This document shows positions 1 to 8,748 of a stretch of 64,000 nucleotides of DNA, piece by piece. The stretch comes from Pseudomonadales bacterium (GTDB lineage Bacteria; Pseudomonadota; Gammaproteobacteria; Pseudomonadales; Ketobacteraceae), in assembly GCA_020062665.1 (NCBI GenBank), contig JAGUVW010000007.1, positions 1 to 64,000 of the forward strand, in the 5' to 3' direction. The number at the start of each line of letters is the position of its first letter. Position 1 is the first letter of the stretch. The position numbers and the translations under genes are program-made. A model generated the notes under the pieces. It ran no database searches and had not been told where the DNA came from. It saw only the letters and a list, made by a program, of their open reading frames with translations.

Positions 1-534
1 CAGCAGCCACACGGCGGCAGGCACCGGCACCACCTGCACGTTCATGTTGTAGCCATAGCTGTCGTGCAGCGAAAACGCCGCTTCGCCACCCACAGCGATG
101 GTGTAGATACCGCTGTACTGCAGCAGCACATCCACCAGCGACGCGTTGTTGCCCGCCGTGCCGAAGAACGTATTGGTGGTGGCCACCAGCGTGTTGTTGG
201 CAAAATTGCCGGCGTGATCGAAACCGCCAAACAGCAATTCCATCTCGGTGATTTCGCCGAAATACAGGCTGATGCCCGCGTCCAGCATTTGCGGCATTTC
301 GTTCACCAGACTCTCGACGAAAATACTTACGGTATTGCCGGCGGTGGCGTTGAAGGTCCAGAAATTCACTTCTTCGCCGTCGAACGGATTGTCCTGCACC
401 CAGGCGGTGTTGCTGGTGACCTGGCCATAGAAATCGCCGCCCCCGGTGACATCACCGCTGACAATGGCAGCCTGAGCAGCCGGAGCCAGGGTCATAGCCG
501 CCAGCAGGCTGGCAGCACCCAAAAAATTACCCAT
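1..534 (-). CDS. PEP-CTERM-type secreted protein (3' end cut by window edge)
   Basis: The reading frame is open from an ATG at 534 to the window edge (178 codons), so the C-terminus is missing. It starts with a short signal peptide (MGNFLGAASLLAAMTLAPAAQA), preceded by the strong ribosome binding site GGGAGA. The body is a beta-rich, glycine- and asparagine-rich domain of the pre-peptidase-like type (GDVTGGGDFYGQVTSN, then GNTVSIFVESL). The last visible residues, VVPVPAAVWLL, are the beginning of a classical PEP-CTERM exosortase sorting signal; the transmembrane segment and basic tail should lie just outside the window. It follows phoX on the same strand with a 74-bp gap. Function of the domain is unknown; the sorting tail is clear. 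Confidence 0.85.
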   Translation of the reverse strand, partial: MGNFLGAASLLAAMTLAPAAQAAIVSGDVTGGGDFYGQVTSNTAWVQDNPFDGEEVNFWTFNATAGNTVSIFVESLVNEMPQMLDAGISLYFGEITEMELLFGGFDHAGNFANNTLVATTNTFFGTAGNNASLVDVLLQYSGIYTIAVGGEAAFSLHDSYGYNMNVQVVPVPAAVWLL

Positions 535-608
535 GTTGTTTCTCCCAATTTGGTCGTGAAAGCAGAGCACATCCCTGTGCAGAAGTGCGTCCGTACCATC
601 GCGCCGGA

Positions 609-2036
609 TTACAGCGCGCCTTTATCCCAGGGGCCAGTGATGGCGAACGTGATGCCCGGCGTTTGCAGGTTCACGAACAGCCACTCGTTGTGGAAATCCG
701 CGCCACACCATTCTGATGAGGTGTAGTTGTTTGGGCTGATGTTGGCGATGATGGTGCCGCCTGCATTCAGCGCCGCATCAGCCTGGGCGATGTCGGCAGC
801 ACTCAGGTTCATGATGTTGTGGGCGAATACGAAGGTGCCGCCGGCCGGCGTCAGGCCGCGCATCCGGCTGGGTGAGCCACCGTCTTCGCACAGCAGAATG
901 CCGCCACGGGGGCTGACGCACATGTTGTCCGGGTTGTTGGCGCCATCGTTGCCAACGCCGTTGTTGCGCGCTTCGAATACCAGCGTCAGTGTTTCGCGAC
1001 GGGGATCGTAAACAAACACCTGGCCTTCGCGGGCAGCGCCACCATCGGTGGACAGGAAGAAAATCTTGCCGCTGTCGTACCAGCAACCTTCACCGCGCGA
1101 GAACGTGGCGCGACCGGGTGCAGAGTTGTAGGCGCGACCGTTGATGGCATGTGGATCGGTGACCTGCACCCACTCCACGTCCCAGGTGGTGCCGTCGGCA
1201 AAGCTGGGATAGTTGCCGCTGGTGCCGAACACGAAGTTATCCTGGCCCACTACTTTCAGTGCCCACAGAGAGCCACCAGCAGCGGGATTGTTGCGCTGGT
1301 TCGGGCGATATTGATAGAACGCGGAAGGGGATGCGTCTTCGGTTTCGTAAATGTAATGAGTGACCGGATCAACGGCGCAGGCTTCGTGAGAGAAGCGGCC
1401 CATGTCCATGATCGGTTGCGCGGTGGCCATGCCGAATCCGGGAACGTCGAATACCCAGCCATGGGTTACGCCGCTGCGGGTCGCGGTGGTTTCTTCGCAG
1501 GTCAGCCAGGTGCCCCAGGGCGTCTTGCCGCCAGCGCAGTTACGCACAGTGCCGGTGAGACTGGCGTAGGACGTGATCCACTGTCCGGTGATGAAATCGA
1601 AAATCAGGTTGCTGGTGCCGCCGCGTGTAGCCGGGTTGTAATCGGCGGGGCAGGTCATGCGCAGGCCGCTGGTGTCCAGTTCGTGGTTGCGTACCAGAGC
1701 AATGCGGCTGCCTTTTTCCGCTACCACGGCCATGCCGTCGTGGCCGCTCGGCGTCAGGTTGCCATCTGCCATGCGCTGTCCGCGCCAGCCAAAAGTTTTG
1801 TAAGTGAAACCTTCCGGCAGCGCAATCAGTGGCAGGCCGGTAGTTTGATCGTTCACCGGCGCAACCGGGCCGTAGTCATCACTGTAATCCACAGCGGCAG
1901 CGGCTTTGCTGGCGGCAGCAGTGAAGGAAATCGCCGCAGCGCCGGCCACGCCACCTTTGACGAAATCGCGACGGGTGACAGCGGGTTTGACTTCGCAAGC
2001 ATCAGACAAAATGTCGTTGGAAATTGAATGGTTCAT
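609..2036 (-). CDS. PhoX-like (DUF839) phosphatase family protein, Tat-exported
   Basis: 475 aa. The N-terminus has a twin-arginine signal (TRRDFVKGG, residues about 22-30) followed by an alanine-rich h-region ending near AAAA. The rest matches the PhoX/DUF839 family: a beta-propeller-like protein with motifs such as LVRNHE, GTWLTCEE, GRFSHEACAVDP and GGILLCEDGG, which in PhoX enzymes supply ligands for the iron-calcium centre of a periplasmic phosphatase. Known PhoX members hydrolyse phosphomonoesters; activity here is inferred from family only. It lies downstream of tatABC on the same strand, a sensible place for a folded, cofactor-bearing Tat substrate. GGAG lies about 10 nt before the ATG. 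No convincing Pho box was found in the 165-bp gap to tatC. Confidence 0.85.
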   Translation of the reverse strand: MNHSISNDILSDACEVKPAVTRRDFVKGGVAGAAAISFTAAASKAAAAVDYSDDYGPVAPVNDQTTGLPLIALPEGFTYKTFGWRGQRMADGNLTPSGHDGMAVVAEKGSRIALVRNHELDTSGLRMTCPADYNPATRGGTSNLIFDFITGQWITSYASLTGTVRNCAGGKTPWGTWLTCEETTATRSGVTHGWVFDVPGFGMATAQPIMDMGRFSHEACAVDPVTHYIYETEDASPSAFYQYRPNQRNNPAAGGSLWALKVVGQDNFVFGTSGNYPSFADGTTWDVEWVQVTDPHAINGRAYNSAPGRATFSRGEGCWYDSGKIFFLSTDGGAAREGQVFVYDPRRETLTLVFEARNNGVGNDGANNPDNMCVSPRGGILLCEDGGSPSRMRGLTPAGGTFVFAHNIMNLSAADIAQADAALNAGGTIIANISPNNYTSSEWCGADFHNEWLFVNLQTPGITFAITGPWDKGAL

Positions 2037-2201
2037 TCAGATTGGCTCCATCTCTCTGGGAAGTGTGAAGTGCAGTTCGTTGCGAATGTGCACCGGTACC
2101 CATGTTGGGAGACAATCGTGAATGTTTCCTATCCGTTTGATTAATTTAATCTTAATCGTGATAACAGTTCAGCGAAAACGCATACAGATGTGTGCGCATT
2201 T

Positions 2202-3002
2202 TCAGTGGTTTTCTGCCACGGTTTGCTGCGCGCGCAAACGTGCATCGCGTTTTTCCAGCCAGCGGATCAGCAGGATCGACACTTCATACAGCAGCGCGAT
2301 GGGTGTTCCCAGTGCGATCTGCGACACCAGATCCGGCGGCGTGACAATGGCGGCGAAGGTAAAGGTAATGACGATGGCATAGCGGCGCCATTCGGACAGA
2401 TCCCGCGCGCTGATCATGCCGATGCGCGCCAGCAGCAACAGCGCCACCGGCAATTCGAAACTCAAGCCGAACGCCAGAATCAGCTGGATCACCAACCCCA
2501 GATATTCCCCGACACGCGGTTCCAGCTCCACCGGCACCAGGGTTTCCTCGGCGCTGGTTTCAAAACCCAGAAAAAACTGCCACGCCAGCGGAAACACCAC
2601 GTAGTACGCCAGCGCCGCGCCCGCCACGAACAGGAACGGCGTCATCCAGAAAAAGATCTGCAGCGAGGATTTTTCGTGCTGGTACAAACCTGGCGCCAGG
2701 AATTTCCACACCTGATTCAATATAAAGGGAAAGGTGACGAACAGCGCGGTGCAGAACGACAGCTTGAGATAAGTGAAAAACGCTTCGTGCAGACCGGTAT
2801 AGATCATGCGGCGCTGTTCGGTTTCGCCAAACGTCTGCACCAGTGGCTGCATCAGAAAGCCGTAAATGTCCTGCGCGAAAAAATACGCCACGCAGAACGC
2901 CAGGGTGAAAAGGCCCAGGCAGATCAGCAGGCGGCGGCGCAGTTCCAGCAGATGCGTCAGAACCGGCGCTTTTGCCAGTTCCTCGGTGTCGGGAGTATTC
3001 AT
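2202..3002 (-). CDS. tatC: Sec-independent protein translocase TatC
   Basis: 266 aa, normal length for TatC. The N-terminus carries the conserved cytoplasmic motif HLLELRRRLL and six hydrophobic segments follow, with the family pattern FAQDIYGFLMQPL after the first helix and FPFILNQVW before the third. TatC forms the receptor for twin-arginine signal peptides together with TatB in the inner membrane. It is the third gene of tatABC; tatB ends 6 bp upstream. Candidate substrates in this window are the PhoX-like protein directly downstream and the PhoD-like lipoprotein at 18.4 kb. Confidence 0.97.
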   Translation of the reverse strand: MNTPDTEELAKAPVLTHLLELRRRLLICLGLFTLAFCVAYFFAQDIYGFLMQPLVQTFGETEQRRMIYTGLHEAFFTYLKLSFCTALFVTFPFILNQVWKFLAPGLYQHEKSSLQIFFWMTPFLFVAGAALAYYVVFPLAWQFFLGFETSAEETLVPVELEPRVGEYLGLVIQLILAFGLSFELPVALLLLARIGMISARDLSEWRRYAIVITFTFAAIVTPPDLVSQIALGTPIALLYEVSILLIRWLEKRDARLRAQQTVAENH

Positions 3003-3008
3003 GGGAGG

Positions 3009-3467
3009 TTATTCCGTGCGAGTGGCGACGGGCGCGGTGTGGTGAAACGTGGCCTGTGCAGTGGATGGCTGTGAGGCAGGTGCGTCAGGCGTTTGCGTGT
3101 TTGCCGCTGCAGCCCGTTGGGCCTCGTGTCGTGCGCGCAGATCTGCCATGGCGGCTTCGAAGTCGGCTTCGATTTTTTCGCGCACCGCGGCATCGCGCAC
3201 CGGCTCGCTCATCTCCATCGCCTTGCGCACATGTTCCGGCAGCAGATGGAAATAATCCGGCTGACCGTTGGCCGGCGGTGGATTCTCGATGCGATCCACT
3301 TCCAGTTCGAGTTTCTTCAGCGAGAACTGTGCATCCTGAACCAGACGGCGAATCTTGCCCTGCAGCTGGCCGACGCCGCGCGCCAGCCTGGGCAGATCCT
3401 TCGGGCCGATCACGATCAGCGCCAGCGCCAGAATAAACGTGATTTCCGTCCAGCCCAGATCGAACAT
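3009..3467 (-). CDS. tatB: Sec-independent protein translocase TatB
   Basis: 152 aa from the ATG at 3467; the frame is open further upstream but MFDLGWTEITFILALALIVI is the typical TatB start. One N-terminal transmembrane helix is followed by the glycine-proline hinge (IGPKDLPRLARGVGQL) and an amphipathic helix, then a charged, alanine/glutamine-rich tail. TatB pairs with TatC to bind the signal peptide. The start lies 4 bp after the tatA stop and the ribosome binding site GAG is inside the tatA stop region, so translation is probably coupled. Confidence 0.95.
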   Translation of the reverse strand: MFDLGWTEITFILALALIVIGPKDLPRLARGVGQLQGKIRRLVQDAQFSLKKLELEVDRIENPPPANGQPDYFHLLPEHVRKAMEMSEPVRDAAVREKIEADFEAAMADLRARHEAQRAAAANTQTPDAPASQPSTAQATFHHTAPVATRTE

Positions 3468-3471
3468 GGCT

Positions 3472-3711
3472 TCACTCGGCCTTGGTGGAAACGGGCTGGC
3501 TGGTGTGTGGCTGCGTCCGCTGATCCGGCAACACCGGCGTTGCTGCCGCGGTGTCGGCGGGCGCTGCCGGTGTTTCCTCATCCTTCATGCCGGCCTTGAA
3601 ATTCTTGATACCCTGCGCGATGTCCGTCATCAGCTGTGGCACTTTGCCGCGTCCGAACAGCAGCATGAACAGCACTGCCACCAACAGAATTTGCCAGATG
3701 CTGACGCTCAT
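3472..3711 (-). CDS. tatA: Sec-independent protein translocase TatA
   Basis: 79 aa. The frame has two adjacent ATG codons (3714 and 3711); MSVSIWQILLVAVLFMLLFG at 3711 is the typical TatA start, with AAAGGTG just upstream. One short N-terminal membrane helix is followed by the FGRGKVPQL hinge and an amphipathic helix (IAQGIKNFKAGM), then a Pro/Ala/Thr-rich tail. TatA multimerises to form the conduit of the twin-arginine pathway. It is first in the operon tatA-tatB-tatC, so the promoter should lie in 3712-3876. Confidence 0.95.
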   Translation of the reverse strand: MSVSIWQILLVAVLFMLLFGRGKVPQLMTDIAQGIKNFKAGMKDEETPAAPADTAAATPVLPDQRTQPHTSQPVSTKAE

Positions 3712-3876
3712 CATTTCACCTTTGCCATGAATGTTGGGAAGTGCCCGATGCTGGCAGTGTTCTGTGACGGGTTTATGAAGGCGGGCGCCGGAATGCCAGC
3801 GGGAATGGCGGGGCAGGGCATTTTGCGGCAGAATGATTTCAACCATTTATTCCAACAAGAACGTCAGGGGGACAGG

Positions 3877-4272
3877 ATGACCACGAACGATACCCATTCC
3901 AAAACCATCGGCTACATACTGTGGATTTTCGGCTTCATGGGTGCGCACCGCTTTTATTACGGCCGGCAGATCACGGGCACCATCTGGTTTTTTACCCTGG
4001 GCTTGCTGTTTGTCGGCTGGATCATCGACCTGTTCCTGATTCCATCCATGGATCGGGATGCGGATCGTAAATATCACGCGGGGCAGGTGGACTACACGGT
4101 GGGCTGGATTCTGTTGACGTTCCTCGGCGTGTTCGGCATTCACCGCTTCTACATGGGCAAGTGGCTCACCGGCCTGCTCTGGCTGCTGACCGGCGGACTT
4201 TTCCTCGTCGGCTATTTATATGACTACTGGACCTTGAACGGCCAGATCGACGAGCTCAACCGCCAGGGTTGA
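3877..4272 (+). CDS. TM2 domain membrane protein
   Basis: 131 aa, starting at an ATG preceded by GGGGGACAGG. It contains two tandem TM2-like modules, each with a helix, the G-x-H-R-F-Y motif and a second helix (GAHRFYYG at residues about 24-31 and GIHRFYMG near residue 90). TM2 proteins are small membrane proteins of unknown molecular function. It is divergent from tatA and convergent with the SDR gene that follows. Membrane placement is safe; no function can be assigned. Confidence 0.85.
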   Translation: MTTNDTHSKTIGYILWIFGFMGAHRFYYGRQITGTIWFFTLGLLFVGWIIDLFLIPSMDRDADRKYHAGQVDYTVGWILLTFLGVFGIHRFYMGKWLTGLLWLLTGGLFLVGYLYDYWTLNGQIDELNRQG

Positions 4273-4290
4273 ACCCGTCTTCCCCACTCA

Positions 4291-5256
4291 TCAGGCGGTG
4301 GCCTTGCGCGGCGCCGCCTCGAAATCATAGTGAATGCCTGTCAGCTGTTCTGAGACCTCCCACAGCTGCTTGCCCCATTCCGGCCTTTGCGAGCGACGGG
4401 TGGAACTGGCTTTGGCCGGGTAGCCGTAGGCTTCGTAAAAGCCGCCGGGGCCGTAGTACTCGCCGCCTTCCACGGAGTGACTGGTGGCCGCGTACAGGGT
4501 GGGCAGGGCACCCTTCAGCGCGCTTTGGGCGATCAGCGGGGTCAGCAGTTGCATCAGTTTTGCCAGCAGCGCCTGGCCGCCCTGTTCAAAGCCCGGTACT
4601 GCCAGATGGGTCGACGCCACGCCAGGATGACAGGCCAGCGACAGCACCGAACTGCCTGCCTGACTGAGACGGCGCTGCAGTTCTCTTGCAAACACCAGAT
4701 TCGCCAGTTTGCTCTGGGCATAGGCCTTCTGCTTGCCATAACCCTTCTGTAGCCATAGGTCGTCGAAGTGCAGGTAGCCATCCTTGTGGGCGATGCTGCT
4801 CACAGTCACCACCCGGGCGCCGGGGGTTTTCAGCAGGGCGGGCAGCAGCAGGCCGGTCAATGCAAAGTGCCCGAGGTGATTGGTGCCGAACTGGGATTCG
4901 AAGCCGTCCACCGTGCGGGATTCCGGCAGCCACATCACGCCGGCGTTATTGATGAGGACGTCCAGAGTGTCGTACTGCTCGAAAAACAGTGCCGCCAGTT
5001 CACGGACAGACTGCAGGCTGCCCAGATCCAGCGCCATGAACTGCAGGCTGGCCCTGGGATAGAGCTGGCGGATCCTGGCCATGGCGTCCAGGGCCTTGGA
5101 TTCGCTGCGGCAGGCCAGAATCACCTGCGCGCCCTGTTGCGCCAGTACCCGCGCCGTTTCGAAGCCAATACCGCTGTTGGCACCGGTAATCAGCACCCGC
5201 TTGCCGGTCTGGTCGGGCACACCCTTTTCGTTCCAGCGACCGCTGTTTCGGGCCAT
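4291..5256 (-). CDS. Short-chain dehydrogenase/reductase (retinol dehydrogenase / protochlorophyllide reductase-like)
   Basis: 321 aa. An NAD(P)-binding Rossmann fold is shown by TGANSGIG (residues 24-31), followed by NNAG (103-106), catalytic serine in VSSIAH (about 152-157) and YAQSK (Y179, K183). The length and the C-terminal extension ending in a PEWGKQLWEVSEQLTG segment fit the RDH/POR-like SDR group that acts on bulky hydrophobic alcohols or ketones. The substrate is unknown. It stands alone between a TM2 gene and the divergent PilZ gene. Confidence 0.88.
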   Translation of the reverse strand: MARNSGRWNEKGVPDQTGKRVLITGANSGIGFETARVLAQQGAQVILACRSESKALDAMARIRQLYPRASLQFMALDLGSLQSVRELAALFFEQYDTLDVLINNAGVMWLPESRTVDGFESQFGTNHLGHFALTGLLLPALLKTPGARVVTVSSIAHKDGYLHFDDLWLQKGYGKQKAYAQSKLANLVFARELQRRLSQAGSSVLSLACHPGVASTHLAVPGFEQGGQALLAKLMQLLTPLIAQSALKGALPTLYAATSHSVEGGEYYGPGGFYEAYGYPAKASSTRRSQRPEWGKQLWEVSEQLTGIHYDFEAAPRKATA

Positions 5257-5362
5257 CTTCTGTCGTTCCTGTGTAAAAAATCGTTGCTGAATCCTAACAG
5301 CAAGCCTGAATTCCGTTCAATCGGCTAAACTCAAGGCAAATCACCTACATAAAACAGCCTGC

Positions 5363-5647
5363 ATGAAGAACAACAAAGGTGCCAACCAGCGCCGCCACCA
5401 GCGGACGACGCTGCGCTGCAGATTCAAGATCTGGCATGACAGCATCGGGGAAATGATGGTCTCCACCCGGGACATTTCCGACGGTGGCCTGTTCCTTATA
5501 ATGGACGAAGCCAACATTCCTCCCATCGGTACCATACTGCGTGGGCAGGTTCAGGGCCTGATGGAGGACGCTCCCATAGTGGTCATGGAAGTCGTCCGGG
5601 TCGAGGCCGGTGGAATCGGTCTGCGGTTCATTTCCGACGCAAAATAG
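5363..5647 (+). CDS. PilZ domain protein
   Basis: 94 aa. It consists of a single PilZ domain with both c-di-GMP-binding signatures: RRHQR (residues 10-14, RxxxR) and DISDGG (about residues 37-42, D/NxSxxG), followed by a beta-barrel that ends in GGIGLRFI. It is a stand-alone receptor without output domain, so it probably acts on a protein partner. It lies 117 bp upstream of the transhydrogenase operon; a functional link is not evident. Confidence 0.9.
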   Translation: MKNNKGANQRRHQRTTLRCRFKIWHDSIGEMMVSTRDISDGGLFLIMDEANIPPIGTILRGQVQGLMEDAPIVVMEVVRVEAGGIGLRFISDAK

Positions 5648-5764
5648 GGGTTGTCATCCGCCCCAACTCACGATAGTTTTACGCGGCTCCTTACCGGTGG
5701 TTACTGGGGGTTTTGCTCGCACCACCGTTTTATAACTTTACTTATTCTTTTCGGAGTGTCAGGT

Positions 5765-6907
5765 ATGTTAGTGGGAATACCCAAGGAAATTTATCCTGGG
5801 GAGGATCGTGTTGCCGTGATTCCCTCGGGAATTCAGTTCCTTACCAATGCAGGTTTCGACGTCATCGTTCAAAGCGGTGCCGGCGAAGGGGCGCATTACG
5901 ATGACGACGAATACCGCAACGCCGGTGCCAGCATTGCGCCTGATGCGGCCTTTCTCTATCAGCAGGCCGATCTGATTCTCAAAGTCCGCTATCCGGTGGG
6001 TGATGAGGCAGAGCTGATCAAGGAAGGCTCCACCCTGATTTGCATGCTGGATGCCTGGTTCAACAAGCCGCTGGTCAAGCGTCTTGCCGAGCGCGGTGTT
6101 CGCACCTTTGCCCTTGAATTCATTCCGCGTATCACCCGCGCCCAGAGCATGGACGTACTCAGCTCCATGGCGGCGATTTCCGGTTACCGCGCGGTGTTGT
6201 CTGGCGCCATGGCACTGCCCCAGTACTTCCCCATGCTGATGACCGCTGCCGGCACCATTCATCCGGCCAAGGTGTTCATCGTCGGCGCCGGGGTGGCTGG
6301 TCTGATGGCGATTTCCACCGCCCGTCGTCTGGGTGCCGTGGTTGAAGCCTATGACACCCGCGTGGAAGTAAAAGAGCAGGTCATGTCCCTGGGTGCCAAG
6401 TTCGTGGAATTCGATCTGCCCCAGCAGCAGGGCGCTGCTACCGGCGGCTATGCCCAGCAGCAGTCCGAGGAATTCTACCGTCGCCAGCGCGAGCAGATGG
6501 CGGCCAAGGTGGCCCAGTCTGATCTGGTCATTACTACTGCGGCGATTCCCGGCAAGGCATCTCCCCGCCTGATCACCGCCGACATGCTGAAGCTGATGAA
6601 GAAAGGCTCGGTAGTGGTGGATCTGGCCGCTGAACGTGGCGGCAACGTCGAAGGTACCGAGGTGAACAAGAAGATCTATAAAGACGGCGTCACCATCATC
6701 GGCTACATCGACCACCCCTCCAAGGTTCCCGTTCACGGTTCCCAGCTGTACACCAAAAACATCACCACCTTCCTGCTCAATATGGCAAAAGAAGGTGAAC
6801 TGCGCATGAACATGGAAGACGAAATCGTCGTGGCCACACTGGTGACCGAAAACGGCGAGATCAAGCACCAGGGCCTGCGCGAACAAATCGAGAAGGAGTC
6901 CGCGTGA
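5765..6907 (+). CDS. pntAA: NAD(P) transhydrogenase subunit alpha part 1 (NAD-binding domain I)
   Basis: 380 aa from the ATG at 5765 (MLVGIPKEIYPGEDRVAVIP); the open frame continues upstream but this is the conserved family start, with GGAG about 9 nt ahead. It is the soluble NAD(H)-binding domain related to alanine dehydrogenase, with GAGVAGLMA for dinucleotide binding and the RQREQMAAKV region of the mobile loop. It works with the membrane subunits PntAB and PntB, using the proton gradient to reduce NADP+ with NADH. The stop overlaps the start of the next gene (TGATG). Confidence 0.95.
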   Translation: MLVGIPKEIYPGEDRVAVIPSGIQFLTNAGFDVIVQSGAGEGAHYDDDEYRNAGASIAPDAAFLYQQADLILKVRYPVGDEAELIKEGSTLICMLDAWFNKPLVKRLAERGVRTFALEFIPRITRAQSMDVLSSMAAISGYRAVLSGAMALPQYFPMLMTAAGTIHPAKVFIVGAGVAGLMAISTARRLGAVVEAYDTRVEVKEQVMSLGAKFVEFDLPQQQGAATGGYAQQQSEEFYRRQREQMAAKVAQSDLVITTAAIPGKASPRLITADMLKLMKKGSVVVDLAAERGGNVEGTEVNKKIYKDGVTIIGYIDHPSKVPVHGSQLYTKNITTFLLNMAKEGELRMNMEDEIVVATLVTENGEIKHQGLREQIEKESA

Positions 6908-7197
6908 TGGAAATGTTAATCCTGACATTCACCATTTTCGTACTGGCGATTTTTGTTGGTGTCGAGATCATCAACAAGGTTCCGCCCACACTGCACACGC
7001 CGTTGATGAGCGGCACCAACGCCATTTCCGGCATCGTGGTTGTCGGTGCGATCATCAGTTCCGGTGCAGGTGAAAACACCTCGGGTCTGTCCACCTTCCT
7101 GGGTGTGCTCGGCATCATTCTGGCCACCATCAACATCTTCGGTGGTTTCCTGGTGACCGATCGCATGCTGCAAATGTTCAAGAAGAAAAAAGGCTAA
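6907..7197 (+). CDS. pntAB: NAD(P) transhydrogenase subunit alpha part 2 (membrane domain)
   Basis: 96 aa; ATG at 6907 overlaps the pntAA stop as TGATG (a GTG one codon earlier is also possible). It is almost wholly hydrophobic with about three to four helices, including EIINKVPPTLHTPLMSGTN, the signature of the transhydrogenase alpha membrane segment, and NIFGGFLVTDRML before a basic KKKK-type end. In enteric bacteria this part is fused to PntAA; the three-gene form seen here is the usual state in many other proteobacteria and is not a frameshift. Confidence 0.94.
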   Translation: MEMLILTFTIFVLAIFVGVEIINKVPPTLHTPLMSGTNAISGIVVVGAIISSGAGENTSGLSTFLGVLGIILATINIFGGFLVTDRMLQMFKKKKG

Positions 7198-7209
7198 CGG
7201 GAAAGCGAT

Positions 7210-8637
7210 ATGAGCGTATTTATTAATATTTGCTATCTGGTCGCTGCCGTACTGTTCATCTACGGTATCAAGGGCATGACCTCGCCCAAAACCGCCGTGC
7301 GTGGCAACCAGCTTTCGGCTATCGGTATGCTGATCGCGGTGGTCGGCGCGCTGCTGGATCACAACGTTGTGAACTATCTGTACATCATCATGGGTCTGCT
7401 GATCGGTGCTGCCATCGGTGGCTTCCTGGCCCGTCGTGTACAGATGACCTCCATGCCGGAAATGGTGGCGGCGCTGAACGGTTTCGGCGGCGGTGCGTCG
7501 CTGATGGTGGCGGCAGCCAGCTACATGGAAATGCAGATCCTGGCGGATCGCACCATCGCCGCAGGCGGTGTCTTCGAACATCCGCCGCTGCAGTGGAGCG
7601 TTGCGCTGATCCTGTCCATTCTGATTGGTGCCGTTACCCTGACTGGCAGCTTCATTGCCGTCGGCAAGCTGATGGGCAAGCTGGGTGATTCCTCCCAGGT
7701 GAAGATGTTCAAGGCCATCGTGAAGGTGTGCTTTGTACTGCTGATTGCCGGCTCTGCTTACTTCCTCTACGGCGACACCATGCACTCCGACAATCTGCTG
7801 ATCGTCATGATCGTGATCTGTCTGTTGCTGGGCGTGGCGCTGGTGATGCCGATCGGCGGTGCCGACATGCCGGTGGTGATTGCACTGTTGAACTCCTACT
7901 CCGGCCTGGCCGGTTCTGCCACCGGTTTCGTGCTGGGCAACAACGGCCTGATCATCACCGGTTCGCTGGTGGGTGCGTCCGGTATCATCCTGACCATGAT
8001 CATGTGTAAGGCGATGAACCGCTCGCTCACCAACGTGCTGTTCGGTGGTTCAATGGCGGCGCAGGCTGGCGTGAGTAAGGACGAGAACGACAAGTTCTAT
8101 GAAGGCAAGGTGAAGATGGCCAGCTCGGAAGAAGTGGCCATGATGCTGGAATCGGCGAGCAAGGTGATTTTTGTTCCTGGTTACGGTCTGGCAGTGGCGC
8201 AGGCCCAGCACGCCACCCGCGAGCTGGCGTCCATGCTGCAGAAGCGTGGCACCGAAGTGAAGTACGCGATTCACCCGGTGGCCGGCCGTATGCCGGGTCA
8301 CATGAACGTGCTGCTGGCGGAAGCTGAAGTGCCCTACGAGCAGCTGGTGGAAATGGACGTGATCAACCCCGAGTTCGCGCAGACGGATGTGGCGATTGTT
8401 CTGGGCGCGAACGACGTAACCAACCCGGCTGCTGCGTCCGACCCGAACTCGCCGATCTATGGCATGCCGATTCTGCAGGTGGCGAACGCCCGCAGCGTGG
8501 TCATCGTCAAGCGCGGTTTGGCACCCGGTTTTGCCGGCATCCCCAACTCGCTGTTCATCAATGAGAACAGTGTGATGGTGCACGGCGATGCCAAGCTGGT
8601 GTTGCAGGAAATGATCGCGGCGATGAAGGATCTGTAA
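7210..8637 (+). CDS. pntB: NAD(P) transhydrogenase subunit beta
   Basis: 475 aa, normal length. The first 270 residues form a multi-helix membrane domain with GMLIAVVGALLDH and NSYSGLAGSATGF, which contains the proton-channel residues. The C-terminal domain III binds NADP(H), with FVPGYGLAVAQAQHA, HPVAGRMPGHMNVLLAEA and VVIVKRGLAPGFAGIPN. Last gene of the pnt operon, 12 bp after pntAB and followed by an intrinsic terminator. Confidence 0.97.
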   Translation: MSVFINICYLVAAVLFIYGIKGMTSPKTAVRGNQLSAIGMLIAVVGALLDHNVVNYLYIIMGLLIGAAIGGFLARRVQMTSMPEMVAALNGFGGGASLMVAAASYMEMQILADRTIAAGGVFEHPPLQWSVALILSILIGAVTLTGSFIAVGKLMGKLGDSSQVKMFKAIVKVCFVLLIAGSAYFLYGDTMHSDNLLIVMIVICLLLGVALVMPIGGADMPVVIALLNSYSGLAGSATGFVLGNNGLIITGSLVGASGIILTMIMCKAMNRSLTNVLFGGSMAAQAGVSKDENDKFYEGKVKMASSEEVAMMLESASKVIFVPGYGLAVAQAQHATRELASMLQKRGTEVKYAIHPVAGRMPGHMNVLLAEAEVPYEQLVEMDVINPEFAQTDVAIVLGANDVTNPAAASDPNSPIYGMPILQVANARSVVIVKRGLAPGFAGIPNSLFINENSVMVHGDAKLVLQEMIAAMKDL

Positions 8638-8665
8638 TACACGATCTTTTTCGGCTCGTTCAAAC

Positions 8666-8698
8666 AAAAAGCCCGCGTTTCAAATCGCGGGCTTTTTT
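8666..8698 (+). terminator. Rho-independent terminator of the pnt operon
   Basis: Stem GCCCGCG (8671-8677) pairs with CGCGGGC (8686-8692) around an 8-nt loop and is followed by TTTTTT. An A-tract precedes the stem, so it may also work for leftward transcription. It starts about 30 bp after the pntB stop. Confidence 0.93.
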
Positions 8699-8748
8699 GT
8701 GCGCGACGTTTGGGTTGTTGGTACCTGTTTGAAGTCTGTTCTGGCGGC

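Noticed and set aside
2037-2201. Possible Pho box upstream of the PhoX gene
   Set aside because: CTGTTATCACGATTAAGATT has only partial agreement with the two direct CTGTCAT-type repeats at 11-bp spacing; too weak to call.
5765-7197. Apparent broken pntA (two short alpha genes)
   Set aside because: The split into PntAA and PntAB is a known natural arrangement with a TGATG overlap, and both halves are complete.
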